Source: an uncultured Saprospiraceae bacterium (GTDB lineage: Bacteria > Bacteroidota > Bacteroidia > Chitinophagales > Saprospiraceae). Taken from it: a DNA stretch of 64,000 bases. The notes beneath the pieces are model-generated. The model was not told the origin of the DNA. It saw only the letters and a list, made by a program, of their open reading frames with translations, and ran no database searches. The stretch covers positions 1-64,000 of the forward strand of contig CALGAW010000023.1 of assembly GCA_937959115.1 (NCBI GenBank), in the 5' to 3' direction. A program made the position numbers and the translations under genes. The stretch's first letter is position 1, and each line of letters opens with the position of its first letter. Positions 43,445 through 52,418 of the stretch are shown piece by piece.

Positions 43445-44926
43445 ATGAGGCAAAAGATCCAAAATATCCTTAAATTAAATGTAGGCAAAGCCCTTGGTAT
43501 TTGTCTGATTTCTATCCTATTATCCCTTACGGGAAATGCACAAGTTGGTATTAATATACTTGTACCAGATACCAGCGCAGTTTTACAATTAGAGTCTACA
43601 GAAAAAGGTTTTCTTCCTCCTAGGATGACTACGGCCCAGCGAGATGTAATTTTTCAGCCAGCTGATGGTCTGGTTATTTATAATACAACGGATAGTACTG
43701 TTCAATATTACAATGGCGTTTGTTGGTTACGCACGTTTCAAAGAACCTGTAATGATTGTTTTTTCAATCTCTCCTCTTCTAGTACAGTTGATACAATTGA
43801 CCGTGTCATAACTGATTCCGTTGCTTTTCAGCTAACAGTGAATCAAGTAATTGGAACGCCACAAAACATTGGTTTTACTGTAGTAACGCCCTTGCCATTG
43901 GGCATGACATACGACATCATACCAAACCCAATATTAGGTTCTGGCACCGTTGATGTTACCTTTTATGTGACGACGTTTACACCACATGGTACCTACCCTA
44001 TTATCATACAGGCAGTCTGTGGTGGATCGGTTCAAAACTTTGTGTACTCACTTACTATTTTGCCTTGTTATGAGGTAAATGTGTTGAATAATGCAATCAA
44101 CTACGACCTAGCAACCGACTTGTATGCCACTTATCCTAGTTTACCTACGACTCAACCGGTGTGTGTCATTAGCAACGTAGATAAAGGCGTGTTGATCACA
44201 AGCGATACCGCCATTACCCCAGCATATACAACAGGAAACTTGCCGACCGGCTCTGTCGTAGCGATTGTCAACGATGGGAATATCATTGGTCGAGGTGGAA
44301 ATGGAGGAATTGGAGAAGACAGTAACCTAGGAATCACTGGAGAGGGAGCCAAAGGTGCAGATGCGATCAACTTAACAGCAAAAACGTATATCTTAAATAA
44401 TTTCAACATCTACGGTGGCGGAGGCGGAGGAAACGCAATGGCATTTGCCATCTCGCAAGCGCTAGGCCCAATCACACTTGGTATATTTATTGGATCAGGA
44501 GGTGGTGGAGGAGCTGGAGATGCAATTGGAGGGCGAGAGCCTGGAGGGATCAACATCTCTGTATACCAAGGCGGGCAAGACGCTACAGGTGGTCAGTTTG
44601 GTGTACCAGGAGTTGGTGGACTGTTGACTTACCCAGTGAGTTTCCCAGTAGGCCCCGTGGATGTAGATATTGAGCCCAATGTGCGTGGTGGAGATGGAGG
44701 AGCATATGGTTTCCCAGGAACACAAGGTTCTTTTTTCGTCGAGCTTGGGGCAACGGTAAACGTAGGACCATTTCCGATTCCGATTGGACCATTTCCTGTG
44801 CAAATACCTGTTCCTATTCCACCTGCGGGAGATGCGGGATTTGCGGTAAAACGCAACAGTAATGTGTTGAATATTCCAGATAATAATTACAATACTTCTT
44901 TCCTAAAAGGAAGGATCGGCAATTAA
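43445..44926 (+). CDS. Secreted glycine-rich adhesin-like protein
   Basis: 493 residues. A signal peptide (ICLISILLSLTGNAQ) is followed by VGINILVPDTSAVLQLES and GFLPPRMTTAQRDVIFQPAD, a conserved start of many Bacteroidota surface proteins. A central beta domain runs to about residue 210. From about 250 the sequence is glycine-rich with the ordered form VAIVNDGNIIGRGGNGGIGE, GAKGADAINL, NNFNIYGGGGGGNAMA and GSGGGGGAGDAIGGREP. This strongly recalls receptor-binding tip proteins of T-even-like phage tails, which pack as polyglycine II helices. The end (VPIPPAGDAGFAVKRNSN) is not a T9SS tail. The next gene starts 12 bases downstream. It is divergent from the type B cassette. Confidence 0.7.
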   Translation: MRQKIQNILKLNVGKALGICLISILLSLTGNAQVGINILVPDTSAVLQLESTEKGFLPPRMTTAQRDVIFQPADGLVIYNTTDSTVQYYNGVCWLRTFQRTCNDCFFNLSSSSTVDTIDRVITDSVAFQLTVNQVIGTPQNIGFTVVTPLPLGMTYDIIPNPILGSGTVDVTFYVTTFTPHGTYPIIIQAVCGGSVQNFVYSLTILPCYEVNVLNNAINYDLATDLYATYPSLPTTQPVCVISNVDKGVLITSDTAITPAYTTGNLPTGSVVAIVNDGNIIGRGGNGGIGEDSNLGITGEGAKGADAINLTAKTYILNNFNIYGGGGGGNAMAFAISQALGPITLGIFIGSGGGGGAGDAIGGREPGGINISVYQGGQDATGGQFGVPGVGGLLTYPVSFPVGPVDVDIEPNVRGGDGGAYGFPGTQGSFFVELGATVNVGPFPIPIGPFPVQIPVPIPPAGDAGFAVKRNSNVLNIPDNNYNTSFLKGRIGN

Positions 44927-44938
44927 AAAATATATTCT

Positions 44939-45589
44939 ATGAATCGGTACTTTTCTACCTTACTTACATTGCTTCTTTTTGTGGGAGCACTTCAGTCTCA
45001 ATCCTTTGAAGGCACGGTTGAGCTAAAAATTACTAAAGTGCAAACGCAAGAAGTTTCCACAATGATTTGGTACGAGCAAGACATCAACAGCAGACTAGAT
45101 GTTACAACGGTTTCACCACAAATGACTTACGAGATGAGTCTGATCATGCAGGACGGAAGTGACAAAATCACCATGTTAATGGATGTGAATGGCAAAAAAT
45201 CTGCTTACACATCAGCAGTTAGCGAAGTAAAGAGCAAGGATGAGCCTATTGTCAATGTCACTGATGAGGAAGTGCAGAATGGCACACCAGAAGAAAGAAA
45301 CGGATTTGCTTGTGAAGTCCTTACGGTAAAAGGAGAAAACGGGATGGTAAAGTATTGGCTTACCAGCGATATCGACATTGAATTGGAGGCCTTTCCTCCT
45401 TTATTGCGCCAAGCAAACTACTACCAATATTTACTGGCAAACAATCCGAATGTTATCCCAGTTTCAATTCATTCCTATAATGCTAAAGGGGAACTTGAAT
45501 ACACTCAAGACATTGAGAAGGTAACGGAACAAAATGTAGACGGCGCTGTCTTTCAAGTTTCTTCTGAGTATGAACAGGTGGGGAATTAA
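44939..45589 (+). CDS. Secreted DUF4412-like protein
   Basis: 216 residues. The signal peptide LLTLLLFVGALQSQ is followed by SFEGTVELKITKVQTQEVST and beta-strand-like runs (ITMLMDVNGKKSAYTSA, EVLTVKGENGMVKYWLTSDI). The pattern (a DUF4412-type lipocalin-like domain, periplasmic or secreted) is seen in many Bacteroidota proteins of unknown role. It lies 12 bases after the glycine-rich protein and is probably co-transcribed. No lipobox is seen. Confidence 0.6.
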   Translation: MNRYFSTLLTLLLFVGALQSQSFEGTVELKITKVQTQEVSTMIWYEQDINSRLDVTTVSPQMTYEMSLIMQDGSDKITMLMDVNGKKSAYTSAVSEVKSKDEPIVNVTDEEVQNGTPEERNGFACEVLTVKGENGMVKYWLTSDIDIELEAFPPLLRQANYYQYLLANNPNVIPVSIHSYNAKGELEYTQDIEKVTEQNVDGAVFQVSSEYEQVGN

Positions 45590-45644
45590 ACCCGCATTAT
45601 GCAATTGAAATCAACTATTAGCCTTAAAGCAATTATCCGCAGCG

Positions 45645-46757
45645 CTACGCCACTGGCTTATTTAGCCCTTCCGTCAAGGACTGCACAATCCTAAACTCAC
45701 TAAGGAAAACACTAGCAATTACCCTTAAAATGGTATACATTGGAATAGCCAGTACCATACCAGGAATGCCTCCTACCTTTGCACCAACAAGCACAATGAT
45801 AAAAATCTCTAGAGGATGAGCCATGACACTATTTGAATAAACGTAAGGCTGAATGAGGAAATTATCGAACATCTGCATTGCAACAAACACAGCAACAACC
45901 TTTAAGATCATTGGAACCATGACCGTATAAAAATCAGCATCAAGGTTTGAAGAAATTGCAATGAAGATCCCAAATGCACCACCGATCATTGGTCCAACAT
46001 AAGGAATAACATTGATCAATGCGGCGAAAAACGCTATGAGCAAGGCACTCGGAATTCCCAAAACACCGAGCAAAACAGCCAGAAAAACAGAAACAATCGT
46101 TACCTGAATGAGAATCCCCCCGAAATACCTAGTAAGCATCCGAATAGAGGAGGCTACAATATTTTTGGTTTCATCTTCATACTTTGTTGGCACTATGGTC
46201 AATAATCCCTTCATAAACAAACCATTGTCTTTGAGAAAAAAGAAGGTAATGAAGATGATAGAAAAGATAGAGACCAAGAGATTTCCAGTTGTACCAATCA
46301 CAGTTCCAAAGATATTGGTGATTTTGGCTGGAGATAATTTCATAATAATATTGTCCCGTATAAAGTCAGATGGAGAGTTGTCTGTATGTTCAATGAGTCC
46401 AAGATTGACCAACCGCTCAGTAAAATCAGAAATCGGCTTATCCAAACTATGGACAATCGCTCCATAATCAACAGATGCGAGATTTCTAGCTTGTTGCAAA
46501 ATAGGTGGTGCGAATAAGGCAATAAATGCAAAAATGAGCACAAAGAAACTGAACAGTGTGATCACAGCCCTAACGTTAATACCAAGACTAAATCGTCCAA
46601 TTTTAATTCGCTTGAGCAAGCGCATCATTGGTTGTCCGATAAGGGAAAGAATCCAAGCAATGACCAACCAACTCACAATGTCAAAAAAGAAATAAACGAT
46701 GGCCATTAGCAAGATGACACTAATAACAATGAGAATGTTTCGGTTTGTTTTTTTCAT
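45645..46757 (-). CDS. AI-2E family transporter (PerM-like permease)
   Basis: 370 residues with about eight membrane segments. The start (ILIVISVILLMAIVYFFFDI, VSWLVIAWILSLIGQP) and the core ending FFAALINVIPYVGPMIGGAFG and HPLEIFIIVLVGAKVGGIPGMVLAIPMY are the family signature. Members export autoinducer-2 or other small solutes or act as Na/H antiporters; which one is unknown. Tail-to-tail with the DUF4412-like gene. The preceding region holds the sod terminator. Confidence 0.88.
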   Translation of the reverse strand: MKKTNRNILIVISVILLMAIVYFFFDIVSWLVIAWILSLIGQPMMRLLKRIKIGRFSLGINVRAVITLFSFFVLIFAFIALFAPPILQQARNLASVDYGAIVHSLDKPISDFTERLVNLGLIEHTDNSPSDFIRDNIIMKLSPAKITNIFGTVIGTTGNLLVSIFSIIFITFFFLKDNGLFMKGLLTIVPTKYEDETKNIVASSIRMLTRYFGGILIQVTIVSVFLAVLLGVLGIPSALLIAFFAALINVIPYVGPMIGGAFGIFIAISSNLDADFYTVMVPMILKVVAVFVAMQMFDNFLIQPYVYSNSVMAHPLEIFIIVLVGAKVGGIPGMVLAIPMYTILRVIASVFLSEFRIVQSLTEGLNKPVA

Positions 46758-46797
46758 TTTGGTGCTTGGTTATTCGTTTTTATGTTTATTGGGGTAG

Positions 46798-46832
46798 ACA
46801 AAAGAACCTGCTTTGGGAACAGGTTCTTTTGT
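46798..46832 (-). terminator. Terminator of superoxide dismutase gene
   Basis: A perfect 13-base stem, ACAAAAGAACCTG with CAGGTTCTTTTGT, surrounds a nine-base loop. It lies 62 bases beyond the sod stop. Because the stem itself ends in A and T runs on each side, it could act in either direction. Confidence 0.85.
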
Positions 46833-46894
46833 ATGACATGTATTTTAATCCAAGAAGAGCTTTCAACTGAACGTCCTGAATTCCTAATGTTTAA

Positions 46895-47503
46895 TTACTT
46901 AGCTGCAGCAAAACGCTTGCTTACTTCTTCCCAGTTGATCACATTGAAGAATGCAGAAACATAATCTGGTCTTCTGTTCTGGTAGTTTAGGTAGTAAGCG
47001 TGCTCCCAAACGTCAAGGCCTAGGATTGGTGTTCCCTTGTCATCAGCAACGTCCATTAGTGGATTGTCTTGATTTGGTGTTGAAGTCACTGCTAAAGAGC
47101 CGTCGCTTTTTACGATTAACCAAGCCCATCCTGAGCCGAATCGAGTTTTTGCAGCAGCACTAAATTTTTCTTTAAATGCATCGAATGAACCAAATGCTTT
47201 ATTGATTGCTTCTCCGATATCGCCAGAAGGGTTTCCTCCGCCTTTAGGACTCATGACAGACCAGAATAGACCGTGGTTATAGAATCCTCCACCGTTGTTT
47301 CTTACGCCGTTACCATGCTTAGAAACATTTGTTAAGATCTCCTCAATCGATTTTCCAGCAAGATCAGTGCCTTCAATTGCAGCATTTAATTTATTAGTGT
47401 ATCCGTTGTGGTGTTTTCCGTGGTGGATTTCCATTGTTTTTGCATCGATATTTGGTTCGAGTGCATTGTGACTGTATGGTAAATCTGGAAGTGTAAAAGC
47501 CAT
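46895..47503 (-). CDS. Superoxide dismutase, Fe/Mn family
   Basis: 202 residues, normal length. Metal ligands are visible: H in [20 protein letters not shown] (split [12 protein letters not shown]), the second His in NHGLFWSVM, and the Asp and His in [21 protein letters not shown] (DVWEHAYY). [16 protein letters not shown] is also characteristic. It converts superoxide to peroxide and oxygen in the cytoplasm. Fe or Mn preference cannot be told from the sequence alone. A TATCTTTG promoter box is about 80 bases upstream. Confidence 0.96.
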   Translation of the reverse strand: MAFTLPDLPYSHNALEPNIDAKTMEIHHGKHHNGYTNKLNAAIEGTDLAGKSIEEILTNVSKHGNGVRNNGGGFYNHGLFWSVMSPKGGGNPSGDIGEAINKAFGSFDAFKEKFSAAAKTRFGSGWAWLIVKSDGSLAVTSTPNQDNPLMDVADDKGTPILGLDVWEHAYYLNYQNRRPDYVSAFFNVINWEEVSKRFAAAK

Positions 47504-47583
47504 AGTGTTTACGATTTAAATGATTAAATAAATGTTTAAACAACAAGCGCGCGAATTAGTTTTCGTACTGCTTCATTTTGGCG

Positions 47584-47591
47584 CAAAGATA
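47584..47591 (-). promoter_or_regulatory. -7 box of the sod gene
   Basis: Minus-strand TATCTTTG (extended TTTGCG) fits TAnnTTTG and gives a leader of about 75 bases. The -33 TTTG is not present at 19 bases; instead the AT-rich 23-mer lies there. Confidence 0.5.
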
Positions 47592-47598
47592 CGATTTT

Positions 47599-47621
47599 TT
47601 TAATTGTTAATGATTAATTAT
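47599..47621. repeat. Recurrent AT-rich 23-mer (copy 2)
   Basis: Identical to 38871-38893. Here it overlaps the -33 region of the sod promoter. The gap 47504-47891 otherwise has no recognisable gene, and I see no terminator for the DUF3108 gene. Confidence 0.6.
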
Positions 47622-47891
47622 TAAGGTTTAATTAATAGCATAGTACGGAGACTACGGCATTATTATAACCTGACTTCCTTTGTGAAGCAGGAAGGTCAAT
47701 TGCTTAAGGTTTGGGTCGGATGAGAAACAAAGTCTGAAGACCTAAAGGTGCTAAATTCCGAACTAAACTTAGATAAAAAAGTCCTGAACATTTCTGGACA
47801 GGAAAATCATACTCCTTAACACAAAAAAATCATAGTCAAAATTGAATAGCTCCGCGAAAGTTGCAAGAAGAAGAAAATCACGCCTCGATGG

Positions 47892-48731
47892 CTAATCCAG
47901 TTTTGCCTCAAAATCGTGTCTAAGTCCATCGTAGCTTTGGAGGAACGCTTGCACTGAGCCAATTGAAACAGGAGACTCAATAAGCAACGGTAAGCGATTT
48001 CCGTCATCAGTTGTCCAGATCATCATTTGGTCACCTTCCTTAAACACTTCATCAATGATCAGCTCAGGGCTAAATCGGATAGAGTTGTATTTGCCGCTTC
48101 CCTTTATTCGTTTTACCTCACTACCATAAAATCGTACATTGAGATTCCAGATTTCTTTATCAAGGAAAATCTTTACTGGAACAGAGGTATTGTTAACCGT
48201 ATATTCAGGGTTTATATTTCGCATATAATAGACAATTGACAATAGATCATGCATGCAAGGATCTACGTTATATTCCGTCTGCTTGGCATCATGTGCAAAA
48301 TCTCCCCACCAATTGGTGAGTTTTTGATTCGCTTGGTCAAATTCTATGCGACTGTACAAGCGGTAGCTGCCTTCTTCTATTGTGCGAATATATTTCACCG
48401 GCAACATGGTTTGTTTGTCGACAAATGTCTCGTAACTGTGTTTGGCTTTATAAAACCACTCGTATGATTTCATCGTACGCCCTACAACAGTCAAATGCCA
48501 TTGATCGCCAACATCATTAACGGTAAAGGTGGCAATACCGGCAGGAATCCAGACAAAATTCCAATTATAATACGCTTTGTAAACTAATTCTTCTCCATCA
48601 ACAAACGTCGTGTTTTCCATATAGCATGGATCTGGTATTTCCATCAATACCTTTGGCTTTGGGAACGAAAAGGCAAGTATCAACATTGATACTCCCACAA
48701 TTGCAACCAACTTAATCAACACCCTTATCAT
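47892..48731 (-). CDS. DUF3108 domain protein
   Basis: 279 residues. A signal or membrane segment (IKLVAIVGVSMLILAFSF) is followed by FVDGEELVYKAYYNWNFVWI, AGIATFTVNDV and KSYEWFYKAKHSYETFVDKQ, the DUF3108 pattern, an exported beta-rich domain of unknown function in Bacteroidota and Proteobacteria. The middle has LYSRIEFDQANQKL and LLSIVYYMRNINPEY. Its ATG lies 20 bases inside the flippase-like gene, so translation is coupled and the products may act together in the envelope. Confidence 0.8.
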   Translation of the reverse strand: MIRVLIKLVAIVGVSMLILAFSFPKPKVLMEIPDPCYMENTTFVDGEELVYKAYYNWNFVWIPAGIATFTVNDVGDQWHLTVVGRTMKSYEWFYKAKHSYETFVDKQTMLPVKYIRTIEEGSYRLYSRIEFDQANQKLTNWWGDFAHDAKQTEYNVDPCMHDLLSIVYYMRNINPEYTVNNTSVPVKIFLDKEIWNLNVRFYGSEVKRIKGSGKYNSIRFSPELIIDEVFKEGDQMMIWTTDDGNRLPLLIESPVSIGSVQAFLQSYDGLRHDFEAKLD

Positions 48732-49737
48732 AGCCTAATGATTTTAGTATGTTGATGTTTAGAATAAAAATTGTACCAAACAACGCTGGAAGGATTACAT
48801 TAATCAACCATAAGCCAAATGTAGCGGCCAGAATGCTTAACACATTCAATTGGAAAAAACCCCAGATATTCAAGGCCACCTCGCCTCTTATCAAGAGCCC
48901 TGAGATTGGAGGCATCGGGATACTGGTTTGAATTAAAAAAATAGTAGCAATGGCAGATAAGCCAGTAAGGATATCAATCTCAATTCCGAAAAAACACAAA
49001 ATCAGATAATATTGTAGAGAGTACGTAAGATACCTAAGAGAGGAATAGCCTAGTGATTTCAACAGAATGTTCACACTGTAACTCCTAAGTATTTCCATGT
49101 GCTTGACCAATCTACGCAAAAGAGGAAGCCGTCTAAAGATTGGAATGGCTAAATCCACATTAAAATAAAAGAATAGTAGAAGGATCGAGCCTAAAACAGT
49201 CGCAAGGCCAATCCCATATTCAACTAGCGTTGGGATGTCAAGGAACAAGTATACAAAGTACGACAAACCAACCATACCAGATACAAGCAATACAACCAAC
49301 TGACTAAAACTACCAACAAGCGTAGCGACCACCGTTTTTGCATTGTTTTCTGGCTTTACGACTAATATCCGCCCGCCATATTCACCAATTCGGTTGGGCG
49401 TAAAAAGGGACAAAGAAACGCCTGCCATTACTCCTCTGATCGCTTTCAGCAATGGGACGCGCTCAATTGGGTCGACCAGCATTTTCCACTTGAGTGTTTC
49501 TAGCAGCCAGTTGAGTGGCATGAGTAACACTGCAACAAAGAGATACCAGCTTTCACTACCTTGCAGTCGGTCGTTAAACGTTTCATACATTTCATAGAAA
49601 TTACCCTTTCCAAGTGTTTGATTGTATAAGACTAGACACAACAATAGCACAAAAGCAAGTTTCAGTGAGGTATTAATCCACTTGTTACGAAGCAGTGACC
49701 GAGCACTCTTCACGCCTTTGTATAGTTGACGGTTCAT
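48712..49737 (-). CDS. Flippase-like LPG synthase TM domain protein
   Basis: 341 residues from ATG 49737; a 24-base longer start at 49761 (MNWLILQL) is possible but less natural. Seven or eight hydrophobic segments and the sequence LFTPNRIGEYGGRI then VAGT-like loops (VVATLVGSFSQLVVLLVSG) and IPMPPISGLLIRGEVALN follow the lysylphosphatidylglycerol synthase membrane region family (AglD/flippase-like). Members without the soluble domain are thought to be lipid-linked transporters or flippases. The gene overlaps the DUF3108 gene by 20 bases and is upstream of it. Confidence 0.8.
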   Translation of the reverse strand: MNRQLYKGVKSARSLLRNKWINTSLKLAFVLLLCLVLYNQTLGKGNFYEMYETFNDRLQGSESWYLFVAVLLMPLNWLLETLKWKMLVDPIERVPLLKAIRGVMAGVSLSLFTPNRIGEYGGRILVVKPENNAKTVVATLVGSFSQLVVLLVSGMVGLSYFVYLFLDIPTLVEYGIGLATVLGSILLLFFYFNVDLAIPIFRRLPLLRRLVKHMEILRSYSVNILLKSLGYSSLRYLTYSLQYYLILCFFGIEIDILTGLSAIATIFLIQTSIPMPPISGLLIRGEVALNIWGFFQLNVLSILAATFGLWLINVILPALFGTIFILNINILKSLGYDKGVD

Positions 49738-49847
49738 AAGCTGCAAAATTAGCCAATTCAACGTAACTATTGAAAGAAGTGTGGATTTAGTTAAATTCTC
49801 TTGTTTTTAACTTGCATGATTACAAGCACAACTCAGTAAATAAAAAC

Positions 49848-49874
49848 AGCATTACCAGATTACCTGATAATGCT
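49848..49874 (-). terminator. Second tandem terminator of PKD/Kazal gene
   Basis: On the minus strand AGCATTATCAG pairs with CTGGTAATGCT (one G-U pair), followed by GTTTTTATTT. It is about 110 bases past the stop and would back up the terminator at 49935. Confidence 0.55.
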
Positions 49875-49934
49875 AAAATATTTAGAATTCTGATTATAGC
49901 CTGTTCCCTTTTCTTGCTATCCTCATTAAAAAAT

Positions 49935-49963
49935 GCACCCAACTCAGTTTTGAGTATGGGTGC
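49935..49963 (-). terminator. Terminator of PKD/Kazal gene
   Basis: Minus strand: GCACCCA pairs with TGGGTGC, with an inner ACTCA/TGAGT stem, and is followed by a T-run (ATTTTTTAAT). It is 20 bases after the stop. Confidence 0.8.
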
Positions 49964-49982
49964 TTCTTATTATATTAAGATA

Positions 49983-52313
49983 CTAATGTTTTATGAGTTT
50001 TCTTGTAATGACCGTATGATCTGATTGAAGTGTTACAACATAAATACCGTTCGTCAGATTAGACAGATCAATGTTGTGCACTTGTACTCCTTTTTGAAGG
50101 TTGATCGCTTCATTGTAAACTGTTTGCCCAGTTAAGTTATGAAGACTGATCATTACAGAGCGGTGATTCGGGACACTGATTTCCAAGGTCACGTTATCAC
50201 TTGCTGGATTTGGAGCTAGTTGAAAGGAATTCAACCATTCAATTGTCTCCACATCTGTACTCACATTCCCATCATTGTCCACTTCAAAATCTAGATCGGG
50301 GATTTGCTGTATAATTGGGCTCAGTTCAACAGCTTCACCAGCATGAGTAACACCTGGCATATCTATCCGAATTCTGTAATCTCCAAACTGTAACAGATCG
50401 AAGCTGTATATTCCCAAAGCGTCTGTAATATCAGTAGCCAAGATTGCTCCATCTGCACGTTCTAAGTGGACGGTAACGTTTGGCATTGGGTCACCAGTAC
50501 CCGTTTTTCCATTTGAAACACCTCCGTTTCCGACTAAATTGGAAGCTTCGAAAACACCTCCTGTGATATTTCCATTAGGATTTACCAATACGACAATCGT
50601 TTCACAGTAATTAGCAACACAACCTGTACTATCTAGGACAGTCAGACAAACGGTGAATGCTTGTAAGCTATCAATAGAAGTCGAATCTGAGTATGTATGT
50701 GTAGCGTTGATGCCAGTACCAGTAGAGCCATCACCAAAATCCCAGAAGTAGGTAAGTGCAGGAATTCCAGTCCCCGTTCCAAAGAAATAAACATCATGTC
50801 CAAAAGGTCCTTGGACGTCTGTATACACAAAACTAACAGAAGTGGTACATGTAGAATCTTGTGATGTCGGGCAAGGTCCTTGCGTCCAAGTACTGACTCC
50901 GTAGCATTTTTCAGCGATACAGGCGTTGTCATAGGAGACATTATCGCATCCACAAACAGGATTGTAACCTGGGCAAACGGCTGTTAGATCAATCAACGTA
51001 GCATCAATGCAAACAGGACCTGAGCCCACAGTTATTGTGGAATTATAGACACATTGATTGGAGAGACTATCGATGATCACTAGCGATACATTGTAAGTAC
51101 CTGTTAGATTGTAAGTATGTGTAGGAGCAGCTGCACCAGAGTCATTACCATCACCAAATTCCCAATAGTAATAGGAAATATCGTGCGGATGACCTGTTAG
51201 GTTGAAACTGACGTCTGACCCTGTTACGGTAGAATTAATCGTCCCAATACATGCGTTAGCACCACCACAAGCGCCTTGAGTCCATGAAACAACACCATGG
51301 TAATTCTCAGCAATACAGGCATTATCGTAGGTTATAGAATCACATCCACACACTGGATCAAAAATCGCTATACAGGCTATTGAAGTATCAATTTTAGTCG
51401 GATCAATACAGAGGTTATTCGGCACAGTAACAGCTATCGTAAAACTACATTGGTTGAAAAGAGAGTCAACAATCGAAAGTGAAACTATGTAAGCTCCTGG
51501 AGCTGCATAGGTGTGCGTAGGAGCCGCAGCTCCTGATGTGTTTCCATCACCAAAATCCCAATTGAAAGAGGAAATATCGTACGGATAGCTACTTAAGTTA
51601 AAACTAACATTTGATCCAGATACAGTTGAATTGATAACCCCATTACTACATGCGGTAGAGCCACCACAAGTACCTGGCCACCATGATACAATCCCATAGT
51701 AGTTTTTAGCAATACATGCATTGACATAAGTGATTGAATCACACCCACAAACAGGATCATATACCTGCGTACAAAAGAATGAACTATCAATTTGAAGCGG
51801 ATCAATACAAAGATTATTAGGAACGTTGACAACTAAAGAATAGGCGCACCCTTGAGTTTGGACAAAAACAGTATATGTTCCTGGCGTTGAATAAGTGTGT
51901 GTCAATGGCGGAGCATTGGTACTTTGATTACCATCTCCAAAATCCCATATGTAGGTAGTAGATGGATCTAATGAAGGTGAAAAATCGAGCGTAACTGAAG
52001 AACCATTGGTAGAAGACACCAAGTCTGAAGCAATCATGGTAAATGAAACTGGCACTATACAACCAACTTGATCCTCAATTGTAACAGAATAGGTTCCTTC
52101 ACAGATTCCTGTAATAGAAGGCGAAGAAAGAGGACCGCCTGACCAAACAAACGTGTAAGGTGGAACTCCAAAATTCACAACGATAGTAGCTTCTCCATCA
52201 CACACCCCTGAGCAAGATACTGGAGAATCAATGACTACAGTTGCGCTGCATTGTGCGCTTGCAGTTGAAAATAGAATGAATAAACTTGAAATGATAAGAA
52301 ATAATCGCTTCAT
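49983..52313 (-). CDS. Secreted PKD/Kazal repeat protein with T9SS type A sorting tail
   Basis: 776 residues. A signal peptide (FLIISSLFILFSTASAQ) is followed by a SprB-like repeat (about 25-95). PKD domains (YIWDFGDGNQSTNAPPLTHT, FNWDFGDGNTSGAAAPTHTY, YYWEFGDGNDSGAAAPTHTY) then alternate with three Kazal-like modules: CTQVYDPVCGCDSITYVNAC, CIAIFDPVCGCDSITYDNAC and CPGYNPVCGCDNVSYDNAC. A fourth PKD and an SdrD/CNA-B-like domain (VTVHLERADGAILATDITDA) follow, then the sorting domain (LAPNPASDNVTLEISV, NLTNGIYVVTLQSD, RKLIKH). Kazal folds usually inhibit serine proteases. It should be secreted through T9SS. It has its own two terminators. Confidence 0.85.
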   Translation of the reverse strand: MKRLFLIISSLFILFSTASAQCSATVVIDSPVSCSGVCDGEATIVVNFGVPPYTFVWSGGPLSSPSITGICEGTYSVTIEDQVGCIVPVSFTMIASDLVSSTNGSSVTLDFSPSLDPSTTYIWDFGDGNQSTNAPPLTHTYSTPGTYTVFVQTQGCAYSLVVNVPNNLCIDPLQIDSSFFCTQVYDPVCGCDSITYVNACIAKNYYGIVSWWPGTCGGSTACSNGVINSTVSGSNVSFNLSSYPYDISSFNWDFGDGNTSGAAAPTHTYAAPGAYIVSLSIVDSLFNQCSFTIAVTVPNNLCIDPTKIDTSIACIAIFDPVCGCDSITYDNACIAENYHGVVSWTQGACGGANACIGTINSTVTGSDVSFNLTGHPHDISYYYWEFGDGNDSGAAAPTHTYNLTGTYNVSLVIIDSLSNQCVYNSTITVGSGPVCIDATLIDLTAVCPGYNPVCGCDNVSYDNACIAEKCYGVSTWTQGPCPTSQDSTCTTSVSFVYTDVQGPFGHDVYFFGTGTGIPALTYFWDFGDGSTGTGINATHTYSDSTSIDSLQAFTVCLTVLDSTGCVANYCETIVVLVNPNGNITGGVFEASNLVGNGGVSNGKTGTGDPMPNVTVHLERADGAILATDITDALGIYSFDLLQFGDYRIRIDMPGVTHAGEAVELSPIIQQIPDLDFEVDNDGNVSTDVETIEWLNSFQLAPNPASDNVTLEISVPNHRSVMISLHNLTGQTVYNEAINLQKGVQVHNIDLSNLTNGIYVVTLQSDHTVITRKLIKH

Positions 52314-52418
52314 TTTAAATAATTTTTTGTGATAAAATGTTGTTTAATTCTTTGATTCCTGAATTGGAATCAATATCACATTAGTATTTTAGTTGTAGTA
52401 TGGTAAAACCTCGTTTGA

